This document shows positions 1-6,446 of a DNA stretch of 8,704 nt, piece by piece. The stretch comes from Sulfurimonas sp. (GTDB taxonomy: Bacteria; Campylobacterota; Campylobacteria; Campylobacterales; Sulfurimonadaceae). The stretch spans positions 1-8,704 of the forward strand of contig JAMORM010000053.1 in NCBI GenBank assembly GCA_027063585.1. The letters are read 5' to 3'. Position 1 is the stretch's first letter. Each line of letters begins with the position of its first letter. The translations under genes and the position numbers were made by a program. Under the pieces are notes generated by a model that saw only the letters and a program-made list of their open reading frames with translations, searched no databases and had not been told where the DNA came from.

Positions 1-465
1 AAACTTTGATATATAGCTATGGTTTGTCAACTCATCTACCATTGTTAAATCATCAAGTTGTATAACAAACTTCATATTGGAATTTTCGAGTTCTTCTATA
101 GTCTGAAGATGTTTTTTGGAAACAAAAACAGCTTTTGCTTCAGAGTGTCTAATAATGTGCTGCACATCAGCCGGGTGAAAATCAGGAAGGATAGGAACGA
201 TAATGCCGCCAAAATAGGTAACGGCAAAATAGGCAACAGCCCAATTGGGCATATTTTCACTCAGAAGTGCAACTTTGTCACCTTTTCTTACACCGTTTTG
301 CTTCAAAAGCTTTATCATCGCATGCACATTATCATCTAGCTGCTCATATGTCATAGGTTCTTGATCAACTTTAGACAAAACTTTTTTAGGTCCATAAAGT
401 TCAACTGAACGCGCTAACAGGCTTGGTAGGGTAAAATCTTTTATATTTTCGTAAGGATATAGCAT
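1..465 (-). CDS. AMP-forming acyl-CoA synthetase (AMP-dependent synthetase/ligase), N-terminal part, cut by window edge
   Basis: The minus strand is open from ATG (463-465) through 155 codons to base 1, so only the N-terminal subdomain is present. It reads like the start of a long-chain fatty-acid CoA ligase: an opening segment ending in LARSVELYG, then MTYEQL (residues 38-43), GVRKGDKVALLSENMPNW (58-75) and the glycine-proline-rich YFGGIIVPILPDFHP (84-98), all typical of the AMP-binding fold. Members activate a carboxylic acid with ATP to an acyl-adenylate and pass it to CoA. The P-loop (SGTTG type) and C-terminal hinge lie outside the window, so chain-length preference and activity cannot be judged. 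An AAGAG-type ribosome site sits just upstream of the ATG, and a strong sigma-70-like promoter lies about 30 nt further up. It is transcribed divergently from the DUF6394-like gene. Family confidence is high; substrate is unknown. Confidence 0.88.
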   Translation of the reverse strand, partial: MLYPYENIKDFTLPSLLARSVELYGPKKVLSKVDQEPMTYEQLDDNVHAMIKLLKQNGVRKGDKVALLSENMPNWAVAYFAVTYFGGIIVPILPDFHPADVQHIIRHSEAKAVFVSKKHLQTIEELENSNMKFVIQLDDLTMVDELTNHSYISKF

Positions 466-496
466 TTTTTCTCTTTTATCTTTATTTGTTAAGATT

Positions 497-525
497 ATTA
501 TACAGAGTATTTGATTAATAGTAAA
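497..525 (-). promoter_or_regulatory. Sigma-70-type promoter for the acyl-CoA synthetase
   Basis: On the minus strand a perfect TATAAT (bases 497-502) lies 17 nt from TTTACT (520-525), which matches four of six -35 positions. Transcription would start near 490, leaving a leader of about 25 nt that carries the AAAGAGAAA ribosome-binding stretch before the ATG at 465. Spacing and position fit well, but this is inferred from sequence only. Confidence 0.55.
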
Positions 526-544
526 TGGTGTTTTATCGGAAGTC

Positions 545-555
545 TAATATACAAT
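545..555 (+). promoter_or_regulatory. Possible -10 region for the DUF6394-like/K+ channel unit
   Basis: The stretch TAATATACAAT contains overlapping -10-like hexamers (TAATAT, TATACA, TACAAT) about 55 nt upstream of the preferred start at 608. No convincing -35 hexamer is seen at the usual distance, which is common for campylobacterial promoters that rely on AT-rich upstream DNA. The call rests on position and composition alone. Confidence 0.3.
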
Positions 556-594
556 TAATTCTAATAGGAGTACAATTGAGTATCATTTTATTAT

Positions 595-599
595 GGAGA
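595..599 (+). promoter_or_regulatory. Ribosome-binding site deciding the DUF6394-like start
   Basis: GGAGA at 595-599 lies 8 nt before the ATG at 608, an ideal Shine-Dalgarno distance. The upstream in-frame ATG at 593 overlaps this motif. Its nearest purine-rich site (AGGAG, 566-570) is 22 nt away, too far. The site therefore favours initiation at 608. Confidence 0.6.
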
Positions 600-607
600 A
601 TGCATCT

Positions 608-988
608 ATGAATATGCACAAAATTATGTCGGGTTCCTTTTTTATACTTGCAATGACGGTAAACTTCGGTTTTTTCTATGGAGACCCTACCGTGTTGAGT
701 GAACACAGCTCTTATGAACTTTTTGCGGCAATTATTGTCAATTTGATTGCGACAGTATTAAAACTTGGGGACAGAACACAGCTTGGAGCAGTTTTGCTCG
801 CTACAAGTATTGTTGCAGATATTCAGCTTATTGCTTCTGCAACAGTCTGGGCATTTGCTACGTATGTTATGAGTAGTGTCGGTACGGAAGCTATTACGGC
901 TATTATTTCTCTCTCAGGTGGCGCACTTTTAGCAAATATTGTTTCAGTTATATTGTTTATCGGTGATACGTTGAAATCAAAAAGATAA
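608..988 (+). CDS. Small four-helix membrane protein, DUF6394-like
   Basis: A 126-residue hydrophobic protein with about four predicted membrane helices (roughly residues 9-25, 37-53, 59-86 and 95-118) and a short basic tail ending KSKR. I recognise it as resembling the DUF6394 family, small proteins of unknown function in Sulfurimonas-type bacteria; this is from memory of the family, not a search. Polar residues inside or beside helices stand out: N19, N45, the DR pair at 55-56, D71 and Q73. There is no signal peptide and no enzymatic motif. Start 608 is chosen over 593 because GGAGA lies 8 nt before it; the longer form would add only MENAS. It ends 7 nt before the K+ channel gene, so the two are almost certainly co-transcribed and probably translationally coupled. 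That makes an accessory channel subunit or potential-related role plausible but unproven. Confidence 0.8.
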   Translation: MNMHKIMSGSFFILAMTVNFGFFYGDPTVLSEHSSYELFAAIIVNLIATVLKLGDRTQLGAVLLATSIVADIQLIASATVWAFATYVMSSVGTEAITAIISLSGGALLANIVSVILFIGDTLKSKR

Positions 989-995
989 ATAAAAT

Positions 996-2648
996 ATGAA
1001 CGAACAAATTATATGGATTGTTCTTAAACGCTTAAGAACCCCTTTTTTGGTTATTATTGTAACCTTTGCTATATCTATTCTTGGGTTGGTACTGATTCAA
1101 GGAACGGACAACAATGGCAATCCCTATCAAATGACCTTTTTTGATGCATTTTATTTCGTAACATATATGGCAAGTACCATTGGTTTTGGAGAAGCTCCCT
1201 ATACATTTAATTACGAACAGCGAATGTGGGTGAGTTTTGCTATCTATTTTACTGTTATAGGCTGGTTTTACGGTATTGGTGCGATTGTTTCTCTTGTTCA
1301 GGATGAGGCATTAAAAAAAGCATTGAGCAGAAACTCTTTTAGAAATTATGTCAAACATATTAACAAACCTTTTTATATTATACTGGGGTATAACAGCATA
1401 ACTAAAAGTATAATTGACCGTTTGAACGGAAGAGACTATAGAGTAGTCGTTTTAGACAAGGACGAAGAAAAAATAGATGAGCTTGTATTGGAAAATTTCT
1501 ATCCGAATGTTCCTGCTTTTATCGGAGATGCAACAAATCAAAAAATGCTTAAAATTGCAGGGATTCATCAAAAAAATTGTGTCGGCATTATCTCCCTTTT
1601 TGAAGATGATATGGTGAACTCAAAAATAGCCACTATCAGTAAACTGCTAAATAAAAAAATAGACATTATTGTCAAAGCCACTTCACAACAACAGCTTGAA
1701 CACTTTAAAAGTATGGATTTGAAACATGTGAAAAATCCATTTGACATTATATCCAAGCGTATTTATTATGGTATTACCGCGCCACATATTTGGCTTTTGG
1801 AAATGTGGATGTACGGGCATATACTCAAACTAAAAAAGCGTGATCATTTTCCGCAGGGGAAATATATTATTTATGGTAATGGGAGAATGGGTAAAGCCAT
1901 TAAAGAAGGGTTAGACAAAGCAGGTGTAGAATATGTAATCAAAGATTTTGACTCACAAAAATATATAGAAGAAAAAAATACAACTATTTTTGGTGATGAT
2001 GATGATATGAAAGCTCTTTTACAGTTAGGTGTCAAAGAGAGTGCCTGCATCATTGCTGCAACACAAAATGACTTGTTAAATCTCACCATTTTAAATAAAG
2101 CAAAACAGCTTAATCCTAACATATTTACAATGGCACGTGAAAATGAATTAGATGATTTAAATATATTTCAGGCATCTAAAATCAATAAAATATATATTGT
2201 TGAAAAGATATTGGCTGATGCGACCTATAACTATATAGCAAGACCTTTGGCCGACTTGTTTATACAAAAACTAAGAAAAAAAGATGATGAATGGGCAGAG
2301 ATCATTGTACATATGCTTAATAATATAACGGGAATGAACCCAATGTATTTTGAGACACAACTCAATAATGAAAATGCCTATGCGCTCACACTTCAACTGC
2401 AAGAGGGCGAAAAAATTACTTTGGCGGATTTAAGAAGATCTCGTGCTGACAGAAATGAGCTGTTACATGTAGTCTTTTTGTTGCTTAAAAGAGGGGATGA
2501 AGTATATTTAATGCCTGATTCAAGAATGAAGTTAGAAATTGACGATGAATTGCTGATAGTTTCTGATGAGGAAAATTATGATGATTTTGAATATATTGTA
2601 AATAATATATATGAATTGGAATATGTTTTGGGTTATACAAACTCATGA
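996..2648 (+). CDS. Two-TM potassium channel with two RCK/TrkA-N domains
   Basis: A 550-residue inner-membrane K+ channel subunit. TM1 is about residues 15-35, a pore helix about 47-60, the selectivity filter STIGFGEAP (60-68), and TM2 about 79-101. The first cytoplasmic RCK domain starts at 125 (KPFYIILGYN); its nucleotide loop is degenerate (G131-Y-N-S-I-T) but the acidic D154 ending the second strand is present. The second RCK domain starts at 289 with an intact GNGRMG loop (294-299). A C-terminal RCK-C/TrkA-C-like module spans about 450-540. RCK domains gate such channels on binding nucleotides, Ca2+ or other ligands; the ligand here is unknown. Tandem RCKs in one chain recall BK- and GsuK-type channels, where four subunits form an octameric gating ring. 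No good Shine-Dalgarno is seen, consistent with coupling to the gene 7 nt upstream. Its last codons overlap the convergent sensor kinase by 6 nt. Confidence 0.92.
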   Translation: MNEQIIWIVLKRLRTPFLVIIVTFAISILGLVLIQGTDNNGNPYQMTFFDAFYFVTYMASTIGFGEAPYTFNYEQRMWVSFAIYFTVIGWFYGIGAIVSLVQDEALKKALSRNSFRNYVKHINKPFYIILGYNSITKSIIDRLNGRDYRVVVLDKDEEKIDELVLENFYPNVPAFIGDATNQKMLKIAGIHQKNCVGIISLFEDDMVNSKIATISKLLNKKIDIIVKATSQQQLEHFKSMDLKHVKNPFDIISKRIYYGITAPHIWLLEMWMYGHILKLKKRDHFPQGKYIIYGNGRMGKAIKEGLDKAGVEYVIKDFDSQKYIEEKNTTIFGDDDDMKALLQLGVKESACIIAATQNDLLNLTILNKAKQLNPNIFTMARENELDDLNIFQASKINKIYIVEKILADATYNYIARPLADLFIQKLRKKDDEWAEIIVHMLNNITGMNPMYFETQLNNENAYALTLQLQEGEKITLADLRRSRADRNELLHVVFLLLKRGDEVYLMPDSRMKLEIDDELLIVSDEENYDDFEYIVNNIYELEYVLGYTNS

Positions 2649-3707
2649 GGGCAGTGTTAAAACAAAGATAGTTCCGGATGGTTCATTTTTTTGAACAACT
2701 ATCTTTATATCCATAGCGTATGCTAATCTTTTAACTATATCAAGTCCTAAGCCGCTACTGTTTTCATCACTATAAGAACGTTCAAAAATTTTTTCAGGTT
2801 CTTTAATTCCTTTACCATTATCTTCAATATATAAAGCATTGTTTTTGTGATAAATTTTTATATATCCATTTGGAATGTTATATTTGCAGGCATTAGAGAT
2901 GATATTTTGCAAAATTTGTTTCATAGCATGTCTGTTTATTTTTGCTTTGAACGTATTGCATTGGATGTGAAACATTATATTTGGATAAAGAGCTTTTTGT
3001 ACATCAACAACTTCTTGTATTATTGGACAAATATTTTGATTTTGTATCTGAAAAGTTTCTTCTTGGAGAAGTATGGTTAAATTTTCATGGAGTTCTGAAA
3101 TATTATTAATACTTTTATTTAATCTTATCAGCGCTTTGTTGTTTTGAAGTTGTGGAATTTTTTCTATGAGTTTCATATTAAGTTGTATTGAGGTTACAGG
3201 CGTATTTAAATCATGAATTAAATCTTTTGCAAACTTATCAAGCGTTATTATACTTTCTTGCAAAGGTTTTAAAGCACTTTTTGCAAGTTTGTAGCTTATG
3301 TATGCAAAAACAAGAAGAAGCAAAAATTGTATGGTTATTACTTTTTGTTTTAAGTTGAACAGTTTTTTATCAAAGTTTTTCTTTGATTTAAATACCTGTA
3401 AATATTTTGTGCTTCTGTTCATTGGCAATAATTTTGAAAATTCTGTAGTTCCTATAGTGAAATTTTTAATATCAATATGCTTTGGCAGGGAAATAAATGT
3501 ATGATAATAGTCCTGAGTGTAATCATCTAAAGAATTACCCATTTTGATATGTCTTGCATATTCTATAAGCGAAAATTCTTCTATTTTCAAATAATGATTT
3601 TTTGTTTGCATAAAATAAAAATATCCGGTAGCTAAAATCAGTAGTGCCACACTGATAAAATAAACAAGAAAAAATTTTAAAAATGCTAATTTTTCATGAT
3701 GATGCAA
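2643..3707 (-). CDS. HAMP-less sensor histidine kinase
   Basis: A 354-residue inner-membrane kinase. TM1 is about residues 9-32, a periplasmic sensor region of about 85 residues follows (34-120), and TM2 is about 123-141. TM2 leads almost directly, through KSALKPLQES, to the phosphorylation box LIHDLNTPV with H165, so there is no full HAMP domain. The ATPase domain has an N-box with N268/N272 (QNIISNACKYN), a G1 box DNGKGI (296-301) and a G2 box SSGLGLDIV (317-325), so it should be active. The phosphorylation box is HDLNTP rather than the usual HELRTP. The start is TTG: an in-frame stop lies just upstream, there is no nearby in-frame ATG, and AGGA sits 7 nt before it. The gene overlaps the upstream response regulator by 14 nt, its obvious partner. 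The signal is unknown; the periplasmic region matches no domain I recognise. Confidence 0.92.
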   Translation of the reverse strand: MHHHEKLAFLKFFLVYFISVALLILATGYFYFMQTKNHYLKIEEFSLIEYARHIKMGNSLDDYTQDYYHTFISLPKHIDIKNFTIGTTEFSKLLPMNRSTKYLQVFKSKKNFDKKLFNLKQKVITIQFLLLLVFAYISYKLAKSALKPLQESIITLDKFAKDLIHDLNTPVTSIQLNMKLIEKIPQLQNNKALIRLNKSINNISELHENLTILLQEETFQIQNQNICPIIQEVVDVQKALYPNIMFHIQCNTFKAKINRHAMKQILQNIISNACKYNIPNGYIKIYHKNNALYIEDNGKGIKEPEKIFERSYSDENSSGLGLDIVKRLAYAMDIKIVVQKNEPSGTIFVLTLPS

Positions 3708-4347
3708 GACGGTATCCTATGCCTTTTATCGTTGTAATGGGCAGACCGATTTTGCGAAGTTTATTTATATGTACGCGTAATGCTCCTTCGCTCATCTCTT
3801 TACCTTGTGCCAATTCTTCAAAAATGAGCTCTTTTCGTACTGTTTTATTTAAATTTTTAAAGAAGAGTTTTGTAATTTGCAGTTCATAAGGGGAAAGCGC
3901 TATAAAATTTGATTTATTATAAAGTTCATCTTTATCAATCACAAAGCGAAAATCATTTACCTGTAATTCATTCTGATACGTATGATATGCTTTTTTGAGA
4001 AGAGCATGTATGCGTATAAGCAGTTCATCAAAATCAAACGGTTTTTTAATATAGTCATCCGCACCGACATCAAAGCCATTTGCCAAAGAGGCAACATCGC
4101 TTAAAGAGGTGAGAAAAATGGCCGGTGTCATATCCCCACTTTGGCGTAAACTTTTTAAGAACTCAAACCCATTAAGCAAAGGAACATTGACATCCAAAAG
4201 CAGTAAAATGAAGTTGTTTTCAAAAGTAGCATCAAGAGCAGCTTCGCCATCCTTTACATGTAATACTTCAAATGCTTCATTCTCTAACAGTTCAATCAAG
4301 GTTTCAGATAATATTTCATCATCTTCTAGTAACAATATTTTAGACAT
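3694..4347 (-). CDS. OmpR/PhoB-family response regulator
   Basis: A 217-residue DNA-binding regulator counted from ATG 4347. The receiver domain (about 1-115) has the acidic pocket E8-D9-D10, phospho-acceptor D52 (in LLLLDVNVP), T80 and K102 (KKPF). The C-terminal winged helix (about 125-217) shows SPYELQITKLFF, the recognition-helix region EGALRVHINKLRKI and the closing wing TIKGIGYRL, all typical of the OmpR class. An alternative TTG start at 4353 would add two residues; ATG is preferred, though neither has a clear Shine-Dalgarno. The stop codon overlaps the start of the kinase gene by 14 nt, so the two are coupled and should form one phosphorelay. Target genes cannot be named; the palindromes in the intergenic region upstream are possible binding sites, but OmpR-class proteins usually bind direct repeats. 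Confidence 0.93.
   Translation of the reverse strand: MSKILLLEDDEILSETLIELLENEAFEVLHVKDGEAALDATFENNFILLLLDVNVPLLNGFEFLKSLRQSGDMTPAIFLTSLSDVASLANGFDVGADDYIKKPFDFDELLIRIHALLKKAYHTYQNELQVNDFRFVIDKDELYNKSNFIALSPYELQITKLFFKNLNKTVRKELIFEELAQGKEMSEGALRVHINKLRKIGLPITTIKGIGYRLASS
3715..3718 (-). promoter_or_regulatory. Ribosome-binding site deciding the kinase TTG start
   Basis: AGGA on the minus strand, inside the last codons of the response regulator, lies 7 nt before the TTG at 3705-3707. With an in-frame TAG immediately upstream and no ATG or GTG before the first membrane helix, this supports a TTG start. Confidence 0.6.
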
Positions 4348-4353
4348 ACTCAA

Positions 4354-4359
4354 AGTATA
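4354..4359 (-). promoter_or_regulatory. Possible -10 box of the two-component operon
   Basis: TATACT on the minus strand ends 6 nt before the regulator ATG at 4347, so transcription would start about at the ATG itself and give a leaderless or nearly leaderless message. That would fit the lack of a Shine-Dalgarno site. The best nearby -35 candidate (TTGAGC, 4375-4380) is only 15 nt away, so the call is weak. Confidence 0.28.
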
Positions 4360-4418
4360 TACAAAAGTGCATTAGCTCAATGTTAACACACGGTCATCCA
4401 AAACTAATTTTAATTTTA

Positions 4419-4540
4419 TTTTCGGAAGCAAGGTTTTAACCTTGCCTTTTAGGCTTTAAAGCAAATAAGCCTAGGTTACAGAAAAAAATTTAGTTTTTTT
4501 CTAAGTTACGCTTTAGCGTTTAAAACCTAGGTTCCGAAAA
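4419..4540. repeat. Nested inverted-repeat intergenic element (MITE- or palindromic-repeat-like)
   Basis: The outer arms 4419-4439 and 4520-4540 pair at 19 of 21 positions, starting with a perfect TTTTCGGAA/TTCCGAAAA. Between and overlapping them are smaller palindromes: GCAAGGTT-TT-AACCTTGC (4428-4445), TAGGCTT/AAGCCTA (4450-4456 and 4467-4473), an A-run/T-run hairpin AGAAAAAAA/TTTTTTTCT (4480-4502), and ACGCT-TT-AGCGT (4508-4519). CCTAGG occurs twice (4470-4475 and 4526-4531). As RNA it could fold into a branched structure on either strand, with the left arm able to choose between the long stem and its own hairpin. It fills most of the gap between divergent genes and encodes nothing. Terminal inverted repeats without a transposase suggest a miniature mobile or dispersed palindromic element; no clear target duplication is visible. 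A bidirectional terminator is unlikely because both flanking genes point away. Confidence 0.7.
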
Positions 4541-4651
4541 ACATAGTAATCTTTGTAACATAGCTGAGTTTTGAATTACCGTGATGTTAATAACAAATAA
4601 TCTTTTCTTTTGTATAAATAGTGTATTATTAGCATACTATCTTACATCTCC

Positions 4652-4657
4652 AAAAGG
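4652..4657 (+). promoter_or_regulatory. Ribosome-binding site favouring a TTG start for YgiQ
   Basis: AAAAGG at 4652-4657 lies 7 nt before the in-frame TTG at 4665. The alternative GTG (4581) and ATG (4584) starts have no comparable purine-rich sequence upstream. Confidence 0.4.
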
Positions 4658-4664
4658 CCATATT

Positions 4665-6446
4665 TTGAGCAGACGAAACAAAAACAAACACAACAATCTA
4701 AAAAGAGATACTGTCACTTTCAGTGAAAAAGATTTTCTTCCGACAACCCGTGCTGAAATGGATGCGAAGGGCTGGGATTATTGTGATGTGATATTAGTCA
4801 GCGGAGATGCTTATATAGACTCTCCCTTTATTGGTGTTGCGATGGTCGGACGTATGCTTGAACGTATGGGGTACAGAGTAGGGATGATAGGACAGCCTGA
4901 TATCAATTCAGGTGATGATATTATGCGTTTGGGCGAACCGCGTCTATACTGGGGTGTAAGCGGAGGAAGTGTTGACTCTATGGTCTCAAACTATACCGCC
5001 ACAAAAAAATTTAGAAATTCTGATGATTATACACCCGGTGGAAAAAACAACAAACGGCCTGACAGGGCGTTAAGTGTGTATTGTAACTTAATCCGACGTT
5101 ATTTTAAAAATACTGTCCCATTAGTGCTTGGCGGAATTGAAGCATCTTTGCGTCGTGTGAGTCATTATGATTACTGGTCCAACAAACTCAAAAAACCTAT
5201 TTTATTTGACTCTAAAGCGGATGTGATGATTTACGGTATGGGAGAAATAGCCTTAGAACAGTTAACACGTGCCATAGATGAAAAGAGAGATTACACAGAC
5301 ATACGAGGTATCTGTTATATATCTAAAGAACCTGTATATGAATATATTCAACTGCCATCCCATCAAGAGTGTTTGGATGATAAAGAAAAATACATAGACC
5401 TTTTTGATGATTTTTATGACAACAATGACCCTATATCGGCAAAAGGACTCTGCCAGCCTGTGGACAATCGTTATCTTATTCAAAATCCTCCCTGTGATTA
5501 TTTGAATGAAGATGAAATGGATGCAAATTCTAACTTGCCTTTTACAAGAGAATTACATCCTTACTATGCAAAAGAGGGAAAAGTAAAATGTTTGGAAACG
5601 ATTAAGTTTTCTATTATGACACATCACGGCTGTTGGGGTGAGTGTAACTTTTGTGCTATCAGTGTGCATCAGGGGCGTACTATCAGAACACGTTCTGAGA
5701 CAAATATTTTATCTGAAGCAAAAGATTTTAATAAGTACAAAGATTATAAGGGCATTATCTCTGATGTTGGCGGTCCTACAGCAAATATGTATGGCTATGA
5801 GTGCGGTAAAAAGCTAAAACGGGGTACATGTGATCACCAGCGTTGCGTGGATGCTTCGCAACTATGTAAAACCATGAAAGTAGATCACTCTCGAAATATC
5901 AATCTTTTAAGACAGGTGCGTGAGGTTGAGGGTGTAAGAAAGGCATTTGTTGCTTCGGGTGTTCGGTATGATTTAATTACGGCAGATAAACAGCATGGAT
6001 ACAGCTACTTAAAAGAGATGGTGGACCATCATATATCGGGACAGATGAAAGTAGCTCCTGAACATACACAGCAGCATGTGCTTGAACTTATGGGAAAACC
6101 GGGAAAACAGACGCTTATTGATTTTAAAAAGCTGTATGACAAACTCAATAAAGAATCTGGTAAAAAGCAATTTTTAACTTACTATCTTATAGCTGCTCAT
6201 CCGGGTTGTGAAGAGAAAGATATGCATGAGCTCAAACGTTTTACAACGGAGGAGTTGCAGATGAACCCTGAACAGGCGCAGGTCTTTACGCCGACACCTT
6301 CAACATATTCGGCAGTGATGTATTATACGGAGTTGGACCCTAAAACACGGAAGAAAATATTTGTAGAAAAAGACATGAAAAGAAAAGAGAAGCAAAAACA
6401 GATAGTTGTGAAAAAAGATAATTTCTGCAGTGGTTTTGCTTCTTAA
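4665..6446 (+). CDS. ygiQ: YgiQ family radical SAM protein
   Basis: A large cytoplasmic iron-sulfur protein, 593 residues from TTG 4665. The N-terminal part carries the YgiQ hallmark FLPTTRAEMDAKGWDYCDVI followed by SGDAYIDSP, a cobalamin-binding-like region typical of the family, then KRPDRA and GGIEASLRR. The radical-SAM motif is CWGECNFC, with C323, C327 and C330 predicted to bind the SAM-cleaving [4Fe-4S] cluster. A second conserved cysteine set (C380, C389, C394, C401) follows, then SGVRYDL and KVAPEHT. It ends soon after the PTPSTYSAVMYYT segment and lacks much of the C-terminal extension seen in longer homologues. The reaction is not established. The reading frame continues upstream to GTG 4581/ATG 4584, but that would add about 28 residues with a hydrophobic run (LFFCINSVLLAYYL) unlike a soluble YgiQ; AAAAGG before TTG 4665 supports the shorter form. 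The stop overlaps the convergent methyltransferase by 4 nt. Confidence 0.92.
   Translation: MSRRNKNKHNNLKRDTVTFSEKDFLPTTRAEMDAKGWDYCDVILVSGDAYIDSPFIGVAMVGRMLERMGYRVGMIGQPDINSGDDIMRLGEPRLYWGVSGGSVDSMVSNYTATKKFRNSDDYTPGGKNNKRPDRALSVYCNLIRRYFKNTVPLVLGGIEASLRRVSHYDYWSNKLKKPILFDSKADVMIYGMGEIALEQLTRAIDEKRDYTDIRGICYISKEPVYEYIQLPSHQECLDDKEKYIDLFDDFYDNNDPISAKGLCQPVDNRYLIQNPPCDYLNEDEMDANSNLPFTRELHPYYAKEGKVKCLETIKFSIMTHHGCWGECNFCAISVHQGRTIRTRSETNILSEAKDFNKYKDYKGIISDVGGPTANMYGYECGKKLKRGTCDHQRCVDASQLCKTMKVDHSRNINLLRQVREVEGVRKAFVASGVRYDLITADKQHGYSYLKEMVDHHISGQMKVAPEHTQQHVLELMGKPGKQTLIDFKKLYDKLNKESGKKQFLTYYLIAAHPGCEEKDMHELKRFTTEELQMNPEQAQVFTPTPSTYSAVMYYTELDPKTRKKIFVEKDMKRKEKQKQIVVKKDNFCSGFAS

Noticed and set aside
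58..339. Plus-strand open frame of 93 codons
   Set aside because: Lies antisense to the acyl-CoA synthetase, whose translation has clear family motifs; the plus-strand product has no recognisable pattern.
593..607. Upstream ATG as the start of the DUF6394-like protein
   Set aside because: Its ATG overlaps the GGAGA that is ideally placed for ATG 608, and its own nearest purine site is 22 nt away. It remains possible but less likely.
2681..2696. GTTCA-T6-TGAAC hairpin near the channel/kinase junction as a terminator
   Set aside because: Only a 5-bp AT-rich stem inside the kinase coding region, with no G+C-rich stem and no T-tract following it on the plus strand.
2643..4347. Two-component system as the dedicated regulator of the neighbouring K+ channel (KdpDE-like)
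   Set aside because: The kinase lacks the KdpD architecture (no long N-terminal cytoplasmic domain, no four-helix bundle) and the genes are convergent, so proximity alone does not support it.
3683..4375. Plus-strand open frames (3683-3889, 4109-4375)
   Set aside because: Antisense shadows of the response regulator, which has all catalytic and DNA-binding motifs in its own frame.
4480..4502. A-run/T-run hairpin as a rho-independent terminator
   Set aside because: The stem is almost pure A:T and both flanking genes diverge from this region, so there is no transcript here that needs ending. It is better explained as part of the palindromic element.
5262..5483. Minus-strand 73-codon open frame
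   Set aside because: Inside ygiQ and antisense to conserved family sequence; the product is low-complexity hydrophobic with no support.
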